NCBI RefSeq assembly: GCF_030409755.1
Contig: NZ_JAUFQE010000002.1
Coordinates: forward strand, 2,728,001 to 2,792,000
Source of the DNA: Vibrio lentus
GTDB taxonomy: Bacteria; Pseudomonadota; Gammaproteobacteria; Enterobacterales; Vibrionaceae
Length of the DNA stretch: 64,000 nt
Direction of reading: 5' to 3'
The notes beneath the pieces are model-generated. The model was not told where the DNA came from and searched no databases. It was given only the letters and a program-made list of their open reading frames with translations. The position numbers and the translations under genes are program-made. This document shows positions 1-7,856 of this stretch, piece by piece. Each line of letters begins with the position of its first letter. The first letter of the stretch is position 1.

Positions 1-501
1 TTCCACATCACTTGCAAAGTTTACTGATGATGCAGCTTCGTCCGCATCTTGCGTAGGCATGAAAGATTGCAGTACTTGTGAGAATGGCGCATCTAGGTTG
101 ACGTTAATACACAACAAGCCAATCACTCGGTCTTCACCATTGCGGATAGCAACCGTGATCGACTTCATCAATACTCCGCCTTTAGCACGAGTAAAGTATG
201 AACGTGAGAAGTTACGCTTAGAACCTTCAATATCTTTCAGCATCTTTAATGCAAGATCGGTGATCGGCGAACCAACCTGACGACCTGTATTTTCGCCGTT
301 GGCAATTTTAATCGCAGAAGTATTGAGGTCTTCTAAAGAGTGTAAAACGATTTCACAAAACGGACCGATAAGACTCGCAATACCGTCAACCACGGCCTCA
401 TAAGATCTTAAGATAATTTTATCGTGTTCACTGAATGGCATGACGTGGACTGATTCCATTTCAAGTAACACATCCGCATTGACTGTTTCTGTAGTAGTCA
501 C
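1..501 (-). CDS. YheO-type PAS/HTH transcriptional regulator, 3' end missing
   Basis: This minus-strand gene runs off the left edge, so only the N-terminal 167 or so residues are present. I translated it from a GTG at 499-501, which has an AAGG ribosome site a few bases upstream; a later in-frame ATG is possible. The protein begins VTTTETVNADVLLEME and contains HVMPFSEHDKIILRSYEAVV, IASLIGPFCEIVLHSLEDL and IANGENTGRQVGSPITDLAL, which I recognise as the YheO-like PAS domain of the YheO/DauR regulator family. The DNA-binding helix-turn-helix expected at the C-terminus lies outside the window. In E. coli yheO is also near slyD and fkpA, so the context agrees. The ligand is unknown from this sequence. 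Confidence 0.85.
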   Translation of the reverse strand, partial: MTTTETVNADVLLEMESVHVMPFSEHDKIILRSYEAVVDGIASLIGPFCEIVLHSLEDLNTSAIKIANGENTGRQVGSPITDLALKMLKDIEGSKRNFSRSYFTRAKGGVLMKSITVAIRNGEDRVIGLLCINVNLDAPFSQVLQSFMPTQDADEAASSVNFASDVE

Positions 502-632
502 TTATTCCTTACCTTCGTGTGAAAAATCAACAAATTTATGTAAGTTTATCAGAAAATTTTAATTGCACACCTAGCTAACATTGCAACTAGTGATTTAGAA
601 CAACTTTAAAAATCAAATACTCATTTAAAAAG

Positions 633-670
633 CAAAAAAAAAGCCCAACTCAACGTTAGGCTTTTTATTC
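633..670 (-). terminator. Intrinsic terminator of fkpA
   Basis: Read on the minus strand, an AAGCC/GGCTT stem with an inner AAC/GTT pairing is followed by a run of nine T. It lies 50 bp after the fkpA stop. Confidence 0.75.
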
Positions 671-719
671 AATCCACGAATTTTAATACGAAATATTCAT
701 TCGATACTTTCGTTCGATA

Positions 720-1496
720 TTACTGAGCAGGAGCTGCTTCAGCGTTATCGATTTTCAGTAGCTCAACTTCAAATACTAGTGTTGAGTTAGCTGGGATAGT
801 CGGTGTGTCTTGCTCACCGTATGCTAGCTCTGGCGGGATTACGAATTTGTACTTAGAACCAACTTGCATCAGTTGTACGCCTTCAGTCCAACCTGGGATT
901 ACGCGGTTTAGTGGGAATGTTGCTGGTTCGCCACGATCGTAAGAGCTGTCAAACTGAGTACCGTCTGTTAGCGTACCTTTGTAGTGTACTTGAACTGTAT
1001 CAGTGTCTTTTGGAGATGCGCCTTCGCCAGCTGTCATTACTTGGTAAAGTAGGCCAGATTCAGTTTGCTTCACGCCTTCAGTCTTAGCGAACTCAGCGCG
1101 GAAGTCATCACCCGCTTTCTTCACTTCAGCTGATTTCTCTGCCGCTTGTGCTTGCATTGTTTCAGCAACACGCTTGTCTAGAGCTTCAAGTGCAGCGCGA
1201 GTCTCTTCTTCGTTCAGTGCAGTTTTTTCTGCAAATACGTCTTCAATACCTTGAAGAACCATATCTTTGTCTAGGTTGATGCCTAGCTCGCTTGGCTTAT
1301 CAATGCTTGTGCTTAGGTAGTTCGCGAAAGATACACCGATTGCGTATGCCGCTTTGTCGTCTTCTGTTTTAAAGTTTACTGCTGCAACTTTAGCTTCTTC
1401 TACCTGTGGAGCTTCTGCCTTTGGTTCTTCTTTCTGACAACCAACTGCTAGCATAACCGTTGCGGCAAGCAGTGATACTTTTAAAACTGATTTCAT
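720..1496 (-). CDS. fkpA: FKBP-type peptidyl-prolyl cis-trans isomerase, lipoprotein form
   Basis: FkpA speeds proline isomerisation and acts as a chaperone in the cell envelope. The preferred start is the ATG at 1496, preceded by GGAG at a 6-bp distance; an upstream ATG would add four residues. The protein is 258 aa. It opens with a short hydrophobic segment ending in a lipobox (LAVGC, Cys about residue 20), so it should be a lipoprotein rather than the soluble periplasmic form of E. coli. Residues about 40-140 match the helical dimerisation domain ([13 protein letters not shown]). The C-terminal half is the FKBP domain, with [18 protein letters not shown], the [19 protein letters not shown] stretch and [10 protein letters not shown]. 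It is divergent from the WD40 lipoprotein gene. Confidence 0.95.
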   Translation of the reverse strand: MKSVLKVSLLAATVMLAVGCQKEEPKAEAPQVEEAKVAAVNFKTEDDKAAYAIGVSFANYLSTSIDKPSELGINLDKDMVLQGIEDVFAEKTALNEEETRAALEALDKRVAETMQAQAAEKSAEVKKAGDDFRAEFAKTEGVKQTESGLLYQVMTAGEGASPKDTDTVQVHYKGTLTDGTQFDSSYDRGEPATFPLNRVIPGWTEGVQLMQVGSKYKFVIPPELAYGEQDTPTIPANSTLVFEVELLKIDNAEAAPAQ

Positions 1497-1627
1497 TGAA
1501 TTCTCCAATTAATGGCCAAGCCATTGGTTATTGTGCACAAATCTAATGATTAGATTGGTGTGAATACGTTAGTTATAACAATATACTAGTCATATGTCTT
1601 TCGACAAAAACCGGATTATTAGACGTG

Positions 1628-2605
1628 ATGCAAATATTTTTCCATTCATTGCTATGTGCAATTGTCATCACCTTGTTAAATGGATGTTTTTTCTTCCAAG
1701 ATGATGAGCAACGTTGGGAAATTGAACCCAATGGTGCCACCAGCTTTGCCCTAAGCAGAGATGGACGCTTCGCCCTACTCTACTCTCAACAAAAACACTT
1801 ACTGCTCTGGGACTTAGACCAAAACAAAGAGCTCGCTCAACTCGGCCCGCAAGACCAATCAGAAAACCAAATATCGCGTATCCGCATCTCTGACAATGGT
1901 CGCTTTGCGATTACCGCCAGTCAGATGAATTTCGCCGTTTGGGACCTATCTTGGACTCAAGCTGAAGGGCTATGGTCTATTTCCGATGGCTTGATTCGCG
2001 ATGTCGATATATCCAGCAATGGTGAAAAAGTCTTACTTGGCCTGTCTAACGGCAAAGCCATCTATGTGGACTTAGTCACCGGACGCCGTCTGGAGTTCCT
2101 CGCTCACCGAGAAAAAGTTAATTCCGTCTCCCTCTCTTCGAATGGGCGCTACGCATTATCGGGTGGTAACGACTACAAAGCTTACCTTTGGGATACCGAA
2201 TCAGGCTTGGTGTTACGTACTTTCGAGCATGAACAAAGAGTAGTACGAGTTGCACTACAACGGGATGGAGAATTGGCTTTTACTTCCGATGGCGGTAACC
2301 AAGCGATGATTTGGGATCTAGAAACGGGTGAACCTCAAGCGCAATTGCAGAGCTGGTCTCGACAGCTGATATTCTCCAGTGCTCGCTTTTCTGACGACGG
2401 CAGTATGTTGGTGACAGGTACGCCATCAAGCCAAGTGAGCGTGTGGAATACTCAAGATGGAAAACGAATTTCTCGTCACGATGCTGAGCCATTAAAAGAT
2501 GCTCGCCCTCCCCGCGCGGTAGTGTATGATGCAGCCTTTGATGAAAAGAACCGTGTTATATCGGGCACCTCTGCGGGCATCGCCCAAGCTTGGAATGTGG
2601 ATTAA
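1628..2605 (+). CDS. WD40-repeat lipoprotein of unknown role
   Basis: The 325-aa product starts at the ATG at 1628; a GTG one codon earlier is also open. A hydrophobic N-terminus ends at LLNGC (about residues 17-21), a plausible lipobox, so the protein is probably anchored in the envelope. The rest is a chain of about six to seven WD40 blades: FALSRDGRFALLYS, RIRISDNGRFAITAS, SVSLSSNGRYALSGG and similar segments, each followed by an aspartate- and WD-type ending such as LWDLDQNKEL, YLWDTESGLV, IWDLETGEP and VWNTQDGKR. This is a beta-propeller used for protein-protein contact; no enzyme motif is visible. The gene sits between fkpA and slyX, with its stop 5 bp before the slyX start, so it is probably co-transcribed with slyX. 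I cannot name a partner. Confidence 0.85.
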   Translation: MQIFFHSLLCAIVITLLNGCFFFQDDEQRWEIEPNGATSFALSRDGRFALLYSQQKHLLLWDLDQNKELAQLGPQDQSENQISRIRISDNGRFAITASQMNFAVWDLSWTQAEGLWSISDGLIRDVDISSNGEKVLLGLSNGKAIYVDLVTGRRLEFLAHREKVNSVSLSSNGRYALSGGNDYKAYLWDTESGLVLRTFEHEQRVVRVALQRDGELAFTSDGGNQAMIWDLETGEPQAQLQSWSRQLIFSSARFSDDGSMLVTGTPSSQVSVWNTQDGKRISRHDAEPLKDARPPRAVVYDAAFDEKNRVISGTSAGIAQAWNVD

Positions 2606-2610
2606 GAACG

Positions 2611-2838
2611 ATGACAGAAAAGCGAATTGAACAACTAGAAAGCCGCGTGAATGACCTAGAATGTCAGTTGGCTTTCCAAGAACAAACCATTGAAGAACTC
2701 AATGAAGCGCTTAGCCAACAACAGATGTTGATCACGAGAATGCAAGATCAAATGAAGTTCGTGGTAGGTAAAGTGAAAAATATGGATGGCTCAAACCTCG
2801 CTGATGCATCAGAAGAGACGCCACCTCCACACTATTAA
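2611..2838 (+). CDS. slyX: SlyX family protein
   Basis: This 75-aa protein starts at the ATG at 2611, just after the stop of the WD40 gene; longer readings overlap that gene and lack family similarity. The sequence is one coiled coil (EQLESRVNDLECQLAFQEQT, ELNEALSQQQMLITRMQDQM) followed by a short tail ending in PPPHY, which is the hallmark of SlyX. The function of SlyX is not established. Its place near fkpA and slyD is the conserved one. Confidence 0.93.
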   Translation: MTEKRIEQLESRVNDLECQLAFQEQTIEELNEALSQQQMLITRMQDQMKFVVGKVKNMDGSNLADASEETPPPHY

Positions 2839-2935
2839 GTGCGGTTTAAAGATAACGAATTAATTCTAGCGACGCATATCGTTAGTCTCTCGTCCTCGAT
2901 GTGTAAACACATTTCAGGGCGGGACATAGAAAACC

Positions 2936-2975
2936 AAAAGGGCGACAGATGCTTATCTGTCGCCCTTTTGTTTGT
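2936..2975 (+). terminator. Intrinsic terminator after slyX
   Basis: A perfect 15-bp stem (AAAAGGGCGACAGAT with ATCTGTCGCCCTTTT) closes a 4-base GCTT loop and is followed by a T-rich run. It could work on both strands, since iaaA converges on it from the right. A separate 14-bp palindrome, ATGTGTAAACACAT, lies upstream at 2899-2912. Confidence 0.9.
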
Positions 2976-3023
2976 TTAATCTGCGCTAATTCAACTAAAA
3001 CCAGTTAAGCCAATACAAGCTTA

Positions 3024-3989
3024 TTAGTCGTCGGCATAAATTTTCACTTCCACGCAGCCGTTCGTATCAACACTCGCGCGATACATTCCTGAACTGTTCA
3101 TACCGAAATGAATATCACCTTGGCCATCGATAGCAATCAAACCGCCTTCGCCACCCATGGTTTTCAGTTCACCTTGAATGATGTGTTCACAAGCCGTATG
3201 CACATCTTCCTTGAGATAACGCATTCTTGCCGCCACATCACTGGCAACCATCTTTCTAAGGAAGAACTCCCCCATACCTGTTGTTGAAACGGCCACGTTG
3301 CCATTTTCAGCCACAGTGCCTGCACCGATGATTGGAGAATCTCCCACACGGCCGTATTTCTTATTGGTTACGCCACCAGTGCTGGTTGCGGCTGCTAAAT
3401 TACCTGCTTGGTCTAACGCCACCGCACCAACCGTGCCGTACTTTTTGTCATCTGGGTATTTCTCAGCTTGCTCTTCATCATATTTCGCTTCAGACAGAGC
3501 AAAGATGCCTTTCTCTTTCATCGACTGAAGTTGATCATAGCGGCGCTCAGTAAAGAAGTAGTCTTGCTCGGTAAAGGTGTACTCATGCTCAAACGCAAAC
3601 TTCTCGGCACCTTCACCAATCAGTAACACGTGGTCGCTTTTAATCATCACGTCACGTGCCAGCTCTATCGGGTTTTTAATATGACGGACACCGGCAATAG
3701 CCCCCGCATCCATTTCACGACCGTGCATCACAGAAGCATCCATCTCCACAAATTCATCATGAGTCAGAACAGAACCTTTACCAGCATTAAAATGCGGACT
3801 GTCTTCCATCACTTTAACCGATGCAACCACCGCATCCAGAGCATCACCACCCGATTGCAACACTTGATAACCGGCCAAAACAGACTTTTCCAAAGCCTCG
3901 GTAATACCCGTTTTTAATTCATCGCTCATTTGTTCTCGTAAGATGGTGCCTGCACCACCATGAATGGCAATTGAAAAAGGCTGTGACAT
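3024..3989 (-). CDS. iaaA: Isoaspartyl peptidase / plant-type L-asparaginase
   Basis: This Ntn-hydrolase removes isoaspartyl residues from peptides and hydrolyses asparagine. The 321-aa precursor starts at 3989 with a good GGAGAG site. It contains the family N-terminus SIAIHGGAGTI, FNAGKGSVLT and MDASVMHGREMDAGAIAGV. The self-cleavage site is Gly185-Thr186 in KKYGTVGAVALD, so Thr186 becomes the N-terminal nucleophile of the beta subunit. Downstream come TSTGGVTNKKYGRVGDSPI and GAGTVAENGNVAVSTTGMGE, which hold the substrate-binding Arg and Asp. The family is often about 310-320 aa, so it is intact. It is a monocistronic gene placed between slyX and slyD, where E. coli has none. Confidence 0.92.
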   Translation of the reverse strand: MSQPFSIAIHGGAGTILREQMSDELKTGITEALEKSVLAGYQVLQSGGDALDAVVASVKVMEDSPHFNAGKGSVLTHDEFVEMDASVMHGREMDAGAIAGVRHIKNPIELARDVMIKSDHVLLIGEGAEKFAFEHEYTFTEQDYFFTERRYDQLQSMKEKGIFALSEAKYDEEQAEKYPDDKKYGTVGAVALDQAGNLAAATSTGGVTNKKYGRVGDSPIIGAGTVAENGNVAVSTTGMGEFFLRKMVASDVAARMRYLKEDVHTACEHIIQGELKTMGGEGGLIAIDGQGDIHFGMNSSGMYRASVDTNGCVEVKIYADD

Positions 3990-4164
3990 GCGAACTCTCC
4001 ACTGACGTCGTCTTATAATGTTGTGCTATCAATACCACATCCAAGGTTTGATGTCTGATAGCGAAAACCAAACTTTTTACGAATGCTTAGATTTGCGGAT
4101 GCTTAGATTTACGGATACAGAGCTCGATAGATTAAAAGCCAGCTCAGAAAGCTCAGTTCCTAAA

Positions 4165-4192
4165 CGAAAAAAGCCTCCGCAAGGGAGGCTTT
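4165..4192 (-). terminator. Intrinsic terminator of slyD
   Basis: On the minus strand the stem AAAGCCTCC/GGAGGCTTT with a short loop is followed by TTTTTTCG. It lies about 35 bp after the slyD stop. Confidence 0.85.
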
Positions 4193-4224
4193 CAGTATTC
4201 TTAAACTAAACCGTTAATTCGGTA

Positions 4225-4821
4225 TTAGTGAGAACCACAGCTACCGCCGCCGCAGCAGCCGTCTTTTTTCTCTTCGCCGTGGTCATGGCCTTCGCCACCA
4301 CAACAACCGCCTTCGTGGTCGTGATCATGGTCGTGACCGTGGCTACCACAGCCGCCTTCTTGGTGTACGTGACCGTGCTGAACTTCTTCTTCAGTCGCTT
4401 CACGAACCGCTACAACTTCAACGTCAAACGTTAGAGTTTGGCCAGCAAGCATGTGGTTACCATCAACAACAACTTCGTCGCCGTCTACTTCAGTAACTTC
4501 AACTGGGATTGGACCTTGGTCAGTATCCGCTAGGAAACGCATGCCAACTTCGATTTGCTCAACACCTTGGAACACGTCAGCAGGAACACGTTGAACTAGG
4601 TCATCGTTGTGATCGCCGTATGCGTCTTCTGGAGTAACAGTTGCTGAGAACTTGTCGCCAGCTACTTTGCCTTCAAGCTCTTTTTCAAGACCTGTAATTA
4701 GGTTGTTGTGACCGTGAAGGTAATCTAGTGGAGCTTCTGCAGTTGATTGGTCAACTACTACGCCATCTTCAAGTTTCACTTGATATGCAACACTAACTAC
4801 TACGTTCTTTTCAATTTTCAT
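4225..4821 (-). CDS. slyD: FKBP-type peptidyl-prolyl isomerase and metallochaperone SlyD
   Basis: SlyD is a cytoplasmic prolyl isomerase and chaperone that also binds nickel for hydrogenase or other enzymes. The 198-aa protein has the split FKBP fold: VSVAYQVKLEDGVVVDQS and PLDYLHGHNNLITGLEKEL at the start, an inserted chaperone flap at about residues 70-125 (AYGDHNDDLVQRVPADVF, NHMLAGQTLTFDVEV), and a metal-binding tail from about residue 148 rich in His, Cys, Gly and Asp (HGHDHDHDHEGGCCGG and CCGGGSCGSH). The start at 4821 has a GGAG site 7-10 bp upstream. The gene is followed upstream by yheV on the same strand, as in E. coli. Confidence 0.96.
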   Translation of the reverse strand: MKIEKNVVVSVAYQVKLEDGVVVDQSTAEAPLDYLHGHNNLITGLEKELEGKVAGDKFSATVTPEDAYGDHNDDLVQRVPADVFQGVEQIEVGMRFLADTDQGPIPVEVTEVDGDEVVVDGNHMLAGQTLTFDVEVVAVREATEEEVQHGHVHQEGGCGSHGHDHDHDHEGGCCGGEGHDHGEEKKDGCCGGGSCGSH

Positions 4822-4915
4822 GAGAGCTCCAAGGAGGTTTGGACTAAGCTCGAACAGTTGAGCTTAGGAAAAATTCTGTACCGGGATATTATGGGGATCA
4901 ATTAACGAAACTCAA

Positions 4916-5122
4916 TCATTCTGGCTTAAAAATACCGATCATTTCTTGATTTGCGTGTTCAGATTTCTCTACAGTTTTCGGTTTACGCTGCTCGGTAAAG
5001 TCACAATCGACGCATTCCACCAGCTCGATATTATTTTCAACCCACCAACGGAGTGTGTCTTGAGTACTACAGCTTGGGCAGCTCGCCCCAGCGATAAAGC
5101 GTTTTTTCTGTTTCACGTTCAT
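4916..5122 (-). CDS. yheV: YheV family zinc-ribbon protein
   Basis: This 68-aa protein has one zinc-ribbon: CPSC at about residues 15-18 and CVDC at about 37-40, joined by a stretch containing WWVENNIELVE. The pattern GASCPSC...ELVECVDC is typical of the YheV family, a small protein always found between slyD and kefB in enterics. Its function is unknown. It is on the same strand as slyD and kefB. Confidence 0.9.
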   Translation of the reverse strand: MNVKQKKRFIAGASCPSCSTQDTLRWWVENNIELVECVDCDFTEQRKPKTVEKSEHANQEMIGIFKPE

Positions 5123-5262
5123 ATCCTTTACTACTCTGGATTCGCAGTTCTTCTATTCATCTCTGAGTTAAAGACTCTGTAGAGACCGCGTTTATTATTA
5201 GGGTGTATTGTTGTTGATTATAATATCTGGATTTTAAGTTCTGAAGAGCTATTCACTCCAGA

Positions 5263-7115
5263 CTATTGCCAGTAATTTCGAGATTGGTGATCGTTTTCCA
5301 TCTCGTGTCCAAAAATCTCTTCGAGCTCTTTACGAGCCTCTTTCGCTCGCTGGGCTAACTCGGCATCTTCATTATGCTGAGGAAGTAACTCTTTCAGCAT
5401 ACCATTATCCAATTTCCTAAAGTGTGCTTCTGCTCGCTTCGCTTTATATGGATGCATGCCAAGTTCGGTCAATGTTTGACGACCCAAATCTAATGCCCCA
5501 AGGAAGGTTTCACGCGAGTAGTTACTCACACCATGGTTAAGTAATTGATACGCTTCAACACGGCTTCGAGCACGCGCTAAAATTTTCAATTGTGGGAAAT
5601 GCTGCTTACATAAATCCACGGTCTTCATGATTTCATCGGGAGAGTCGGTACACAACACAATGGCTTCTGCCTTATCAGCTCCCGCAGCTCTTAATAATTC
5701 AAGGTGAGTAGAATCACCGTAGAACACCTTGTAACCGAACTTTCTAAGGATGTGTATTTGGCTGGCATCACTTTCAAGGACAGTGATACGAATCTTATTG
5801 GCATACATCAGACGACCAATGATCTGACCGAAACGACCAAAGCCCGCAATAATCACTCGAGGGCTACGATCAACCACATCCGAAGACATCGCGTTTTCAC
5901 TGATTTGATTGAGTTGACGAGCAAAGAAGCGATCTTGCAGCTTAAGCATCAATGGCGTGGTCACCATAGAAAGGCTCACAACAACCAGTAAGAACGACAC
6001 TTGGTCGCCGCTTAAGATGCCTTGTGCACTCGCTGCGGTAAAAATAACGAAGGCAAACTCACCACCTTGGCTGAGAATCATCGCCATTCGGCTGCGCGCT
6101 TTAGCTTGAGTGCCGAAGATACGAGCCAGCGCATACAACACCAAGCCCTTCAATACGACCAGAGACGACACCGCGATAAGTATTGCGAATGGGCTTTCTG
6201 CCAATAAACCTAGGTTTACCGCCATCCCCACAGAGATAAAGAACAGACCAAGCAGTAACCCTTTGAATGGGTCAATCGCGATCTCAAGCTCGTGTCGATA
6301 TTCACTTTCAGCCAGAAGTACGCCCGCCAAGAAAGTACCTAATGCCATCGACAAACCAATCTGCTGCATGATAACGGCAATACCAATCACCAATAACAGC
6401 GCTGCAACCGTGAACAACTCACGAACACCGCTCATGACTACATATCGGAATAGTGGTCTCAACAAGACAACTCACGAACACCGCTCATGACTACATATCG
6501 GAATAGTGGTCTCAACAAGAAGTGACCACCGACAAGCAAGCCAATCACACCGCCCAGCATCCAAAGCATGTCCGCCCAACTGCCACCGGTATTACCCGCG
6601 AGCAAAGGCAGCATCGCCAACATTGGGATTACGGCAATATCCTGAAAAAGTAAGACGGCAAAGCCTGACTGCCCCGCTTCTTTACCACCGAGCTCTCGCT
6701 CTTCAATAACGCGCAAGGCGATGGCTGTCGAAGACAGCGCTAAACCCATACCTATTACCAGGCTAGTTTGCCAAGTTAATCCGAACAGACAGGCGATGGC
6801 GGTAATAATCAGAGTGGTGATCAACACTTGCGCGCCACCCAACCCAAGAATAGGCGCCCGCATCTGCCACAATTTTTTAGGGTTAAGCTCTAAACCAATC
6901 AGAAAGAGCAGCAGTACCACCCCAAACTCGGAGAAATGCAGAATCGCTTCGACATCGCTGATTAAACCAAGCCCCCAAGGGCCAATCGCCACGCCAGCTA
7001 ATAGATAGCCGAGTACTGAGCCTAGGCCAGCTCGCTGCGCGATAGGAACCGCGACCACAGCAGCCGCTAAAAAAATAACGCTACTTTGTAGAAAATCGTT
7101 AGTCAGAGCCATCAT
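5263..7115 (-). pseudogene. kefB: Glutathione-regulated K+/H+ antiporter KefB, split by a 53-bp duplication
   Basis: KefB exports potassium in exchange for protons and protects against electrophiles. The gene is in two frames. The 5' part (7115-6459, 218 aa) carries the N-terminal antiporter helices with GYLLAGVAIGPWGLGLI and FLIGLELNPKKLW and ends in a short alien tail, SC-stop. The 3' part (6465-5263, 400 aa, TTG start) carries the remaining helices, the TrkA-N/RCK domain (IIAGFGRFGQIIGR, FYGDSTHLELL) and the C-terminal tail. The break is a perfect tandem duplication of 53 bp (6414-6466 and 6467-6519), not a multiple of three. Removing one copy restores a 599-aa frame, the normal KefB size (E. 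coli about 601). The two open frames overlap by 7 nt, so reinitiation could give two pieces, but a working channel is doubtful. A sequencing or assembly error is possible. Confidence 0.9.
6414..6519. repeat. Perfect 53-bp tandem duplication inside kefB
   Basis: Copy 1 is 6414-6466 and copy 2 is 6467-6519, identical base for base. The duplicated stretch encodes LLRPLFRYVVMSGVREL. Since 53 leaves remainder 2 on division by 3, it shifts the frame. Confidence 0.97.
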
Positions 7116-7683
7116 TCGCTCCTATATCTTGTAGCGGGTCTCGCAACCAATTTCGATAAGCTTCCGCGTGTTGGTAACGCGTCATGTCCGAGACGTTTCT
7201 TGCCCAGTGTAAAACCAAAGGTGACATCCAGTGCATCTGACACAAAGCGGCGGTTAACTCGAATGGCTGCAAAATCTCTTGTAATGGATATTTATTATAG
7301 CCTGCCTCTCCAAACGCCTCTTCTTTACCACCAGTCGTGATCACACTGCGCCAGTGTTTTCCCTTAAGGGCACTCTGCTCACCAAACGCAAAACCTTTGC
7401 CTAATACTCGGTCAAACCACTCTTTCAGTAGCGATGGGCATGAATACATAAACAAAGGGTGTTGGAAGACAATCACATCATACTGAAGCAGTAGTTCATG
7501 CTCATAAGGCACATCAATAAAGAAATCAGGATACGTCGCGTAGAGATCATGGATTTTGACATGCCCAAGCGACTCTATCTTTTTAACCATCATTTGATTG
7601 GCAATAGAGGTTTGTGGCTCAGGGTGTGCGTAGATCACTAGCACCTTTGGCACAGCTTTTTGTGTCGAGGGAGTATTACTCAT
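7099..7683 (-). CDS. kefG: KefB ancillary NAD(P)H oxidoreductase KefG
   Basis: KefG is a flavodoxin-fold quinone reductase-like subunit needed for full KefB activity. The 194-aa protein has VLVIYAHPEPQTSIANQMM at the N-terminus, the YDVIVFQHPLFMYSCPSLLK region that contacts the flavin and partner, and VLGKGFAFG followed by ITTGGKEEAF, all typical of the KefF/KefG (MdaB-like) family. Its stop overlaps the kefB start by 17 bp, so the two genes are translationally linked, with kefG first. Because kefB downstream is frameshifted, KefG may now lack its partner. The chosen start has an AAAGGA very close to the ATG, so the true start could be a few codons off. Confidence 0.92.
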   Translation of the reverse strand: MSNTPSTQKAVPKVLVIYAHPEPQTSIANQMMVKKIESLGHVKIHDLYATYPDFFIDVPYEHELLLQYDVIVFQHPLFMYSCPSLLKEWFDRVLGKGFAFGEQSALKGKHWRSVITTGGKEEAFGEAGYNKYPLQEILQPFELTAALCQMHWMSPLVLHWARNVSDMTRYQHAEAYRNWLRDPLQDIGANDGSD

Positions 7684-7856
7684 TCCTTTGAAACATTCCT
7701 TTTAGAGCTAAACGGTGGCAAGGCCACAAGAATTTAAGCAAAAGTTATTAATATGTTATTGGCATCATAACGCAAATTGCATTGTGATCGACTTTTATCT
7801 GGATTCAGCCTACTATGCAGGCGTCTGTTCACCTCTAATTTCTATGCTACCTCTAT

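Noticed and set aside
59-280. A plus-strand frame at the left edge
   Set aside because: It is antisense to the YheO-type gene, which has strong family similarity.
4018-4209. A 63-codon plus-strand frame between iaaA and slyD
   Set aside because: It runs through the slyD terminator, has no ribosome site and resembles nothing known.
4206-4434. Low-complexity frames opposite and across the slyD tail
   Set aside because: They are shadows of the His/Cys/Gly-rich SlyD C-terminus.
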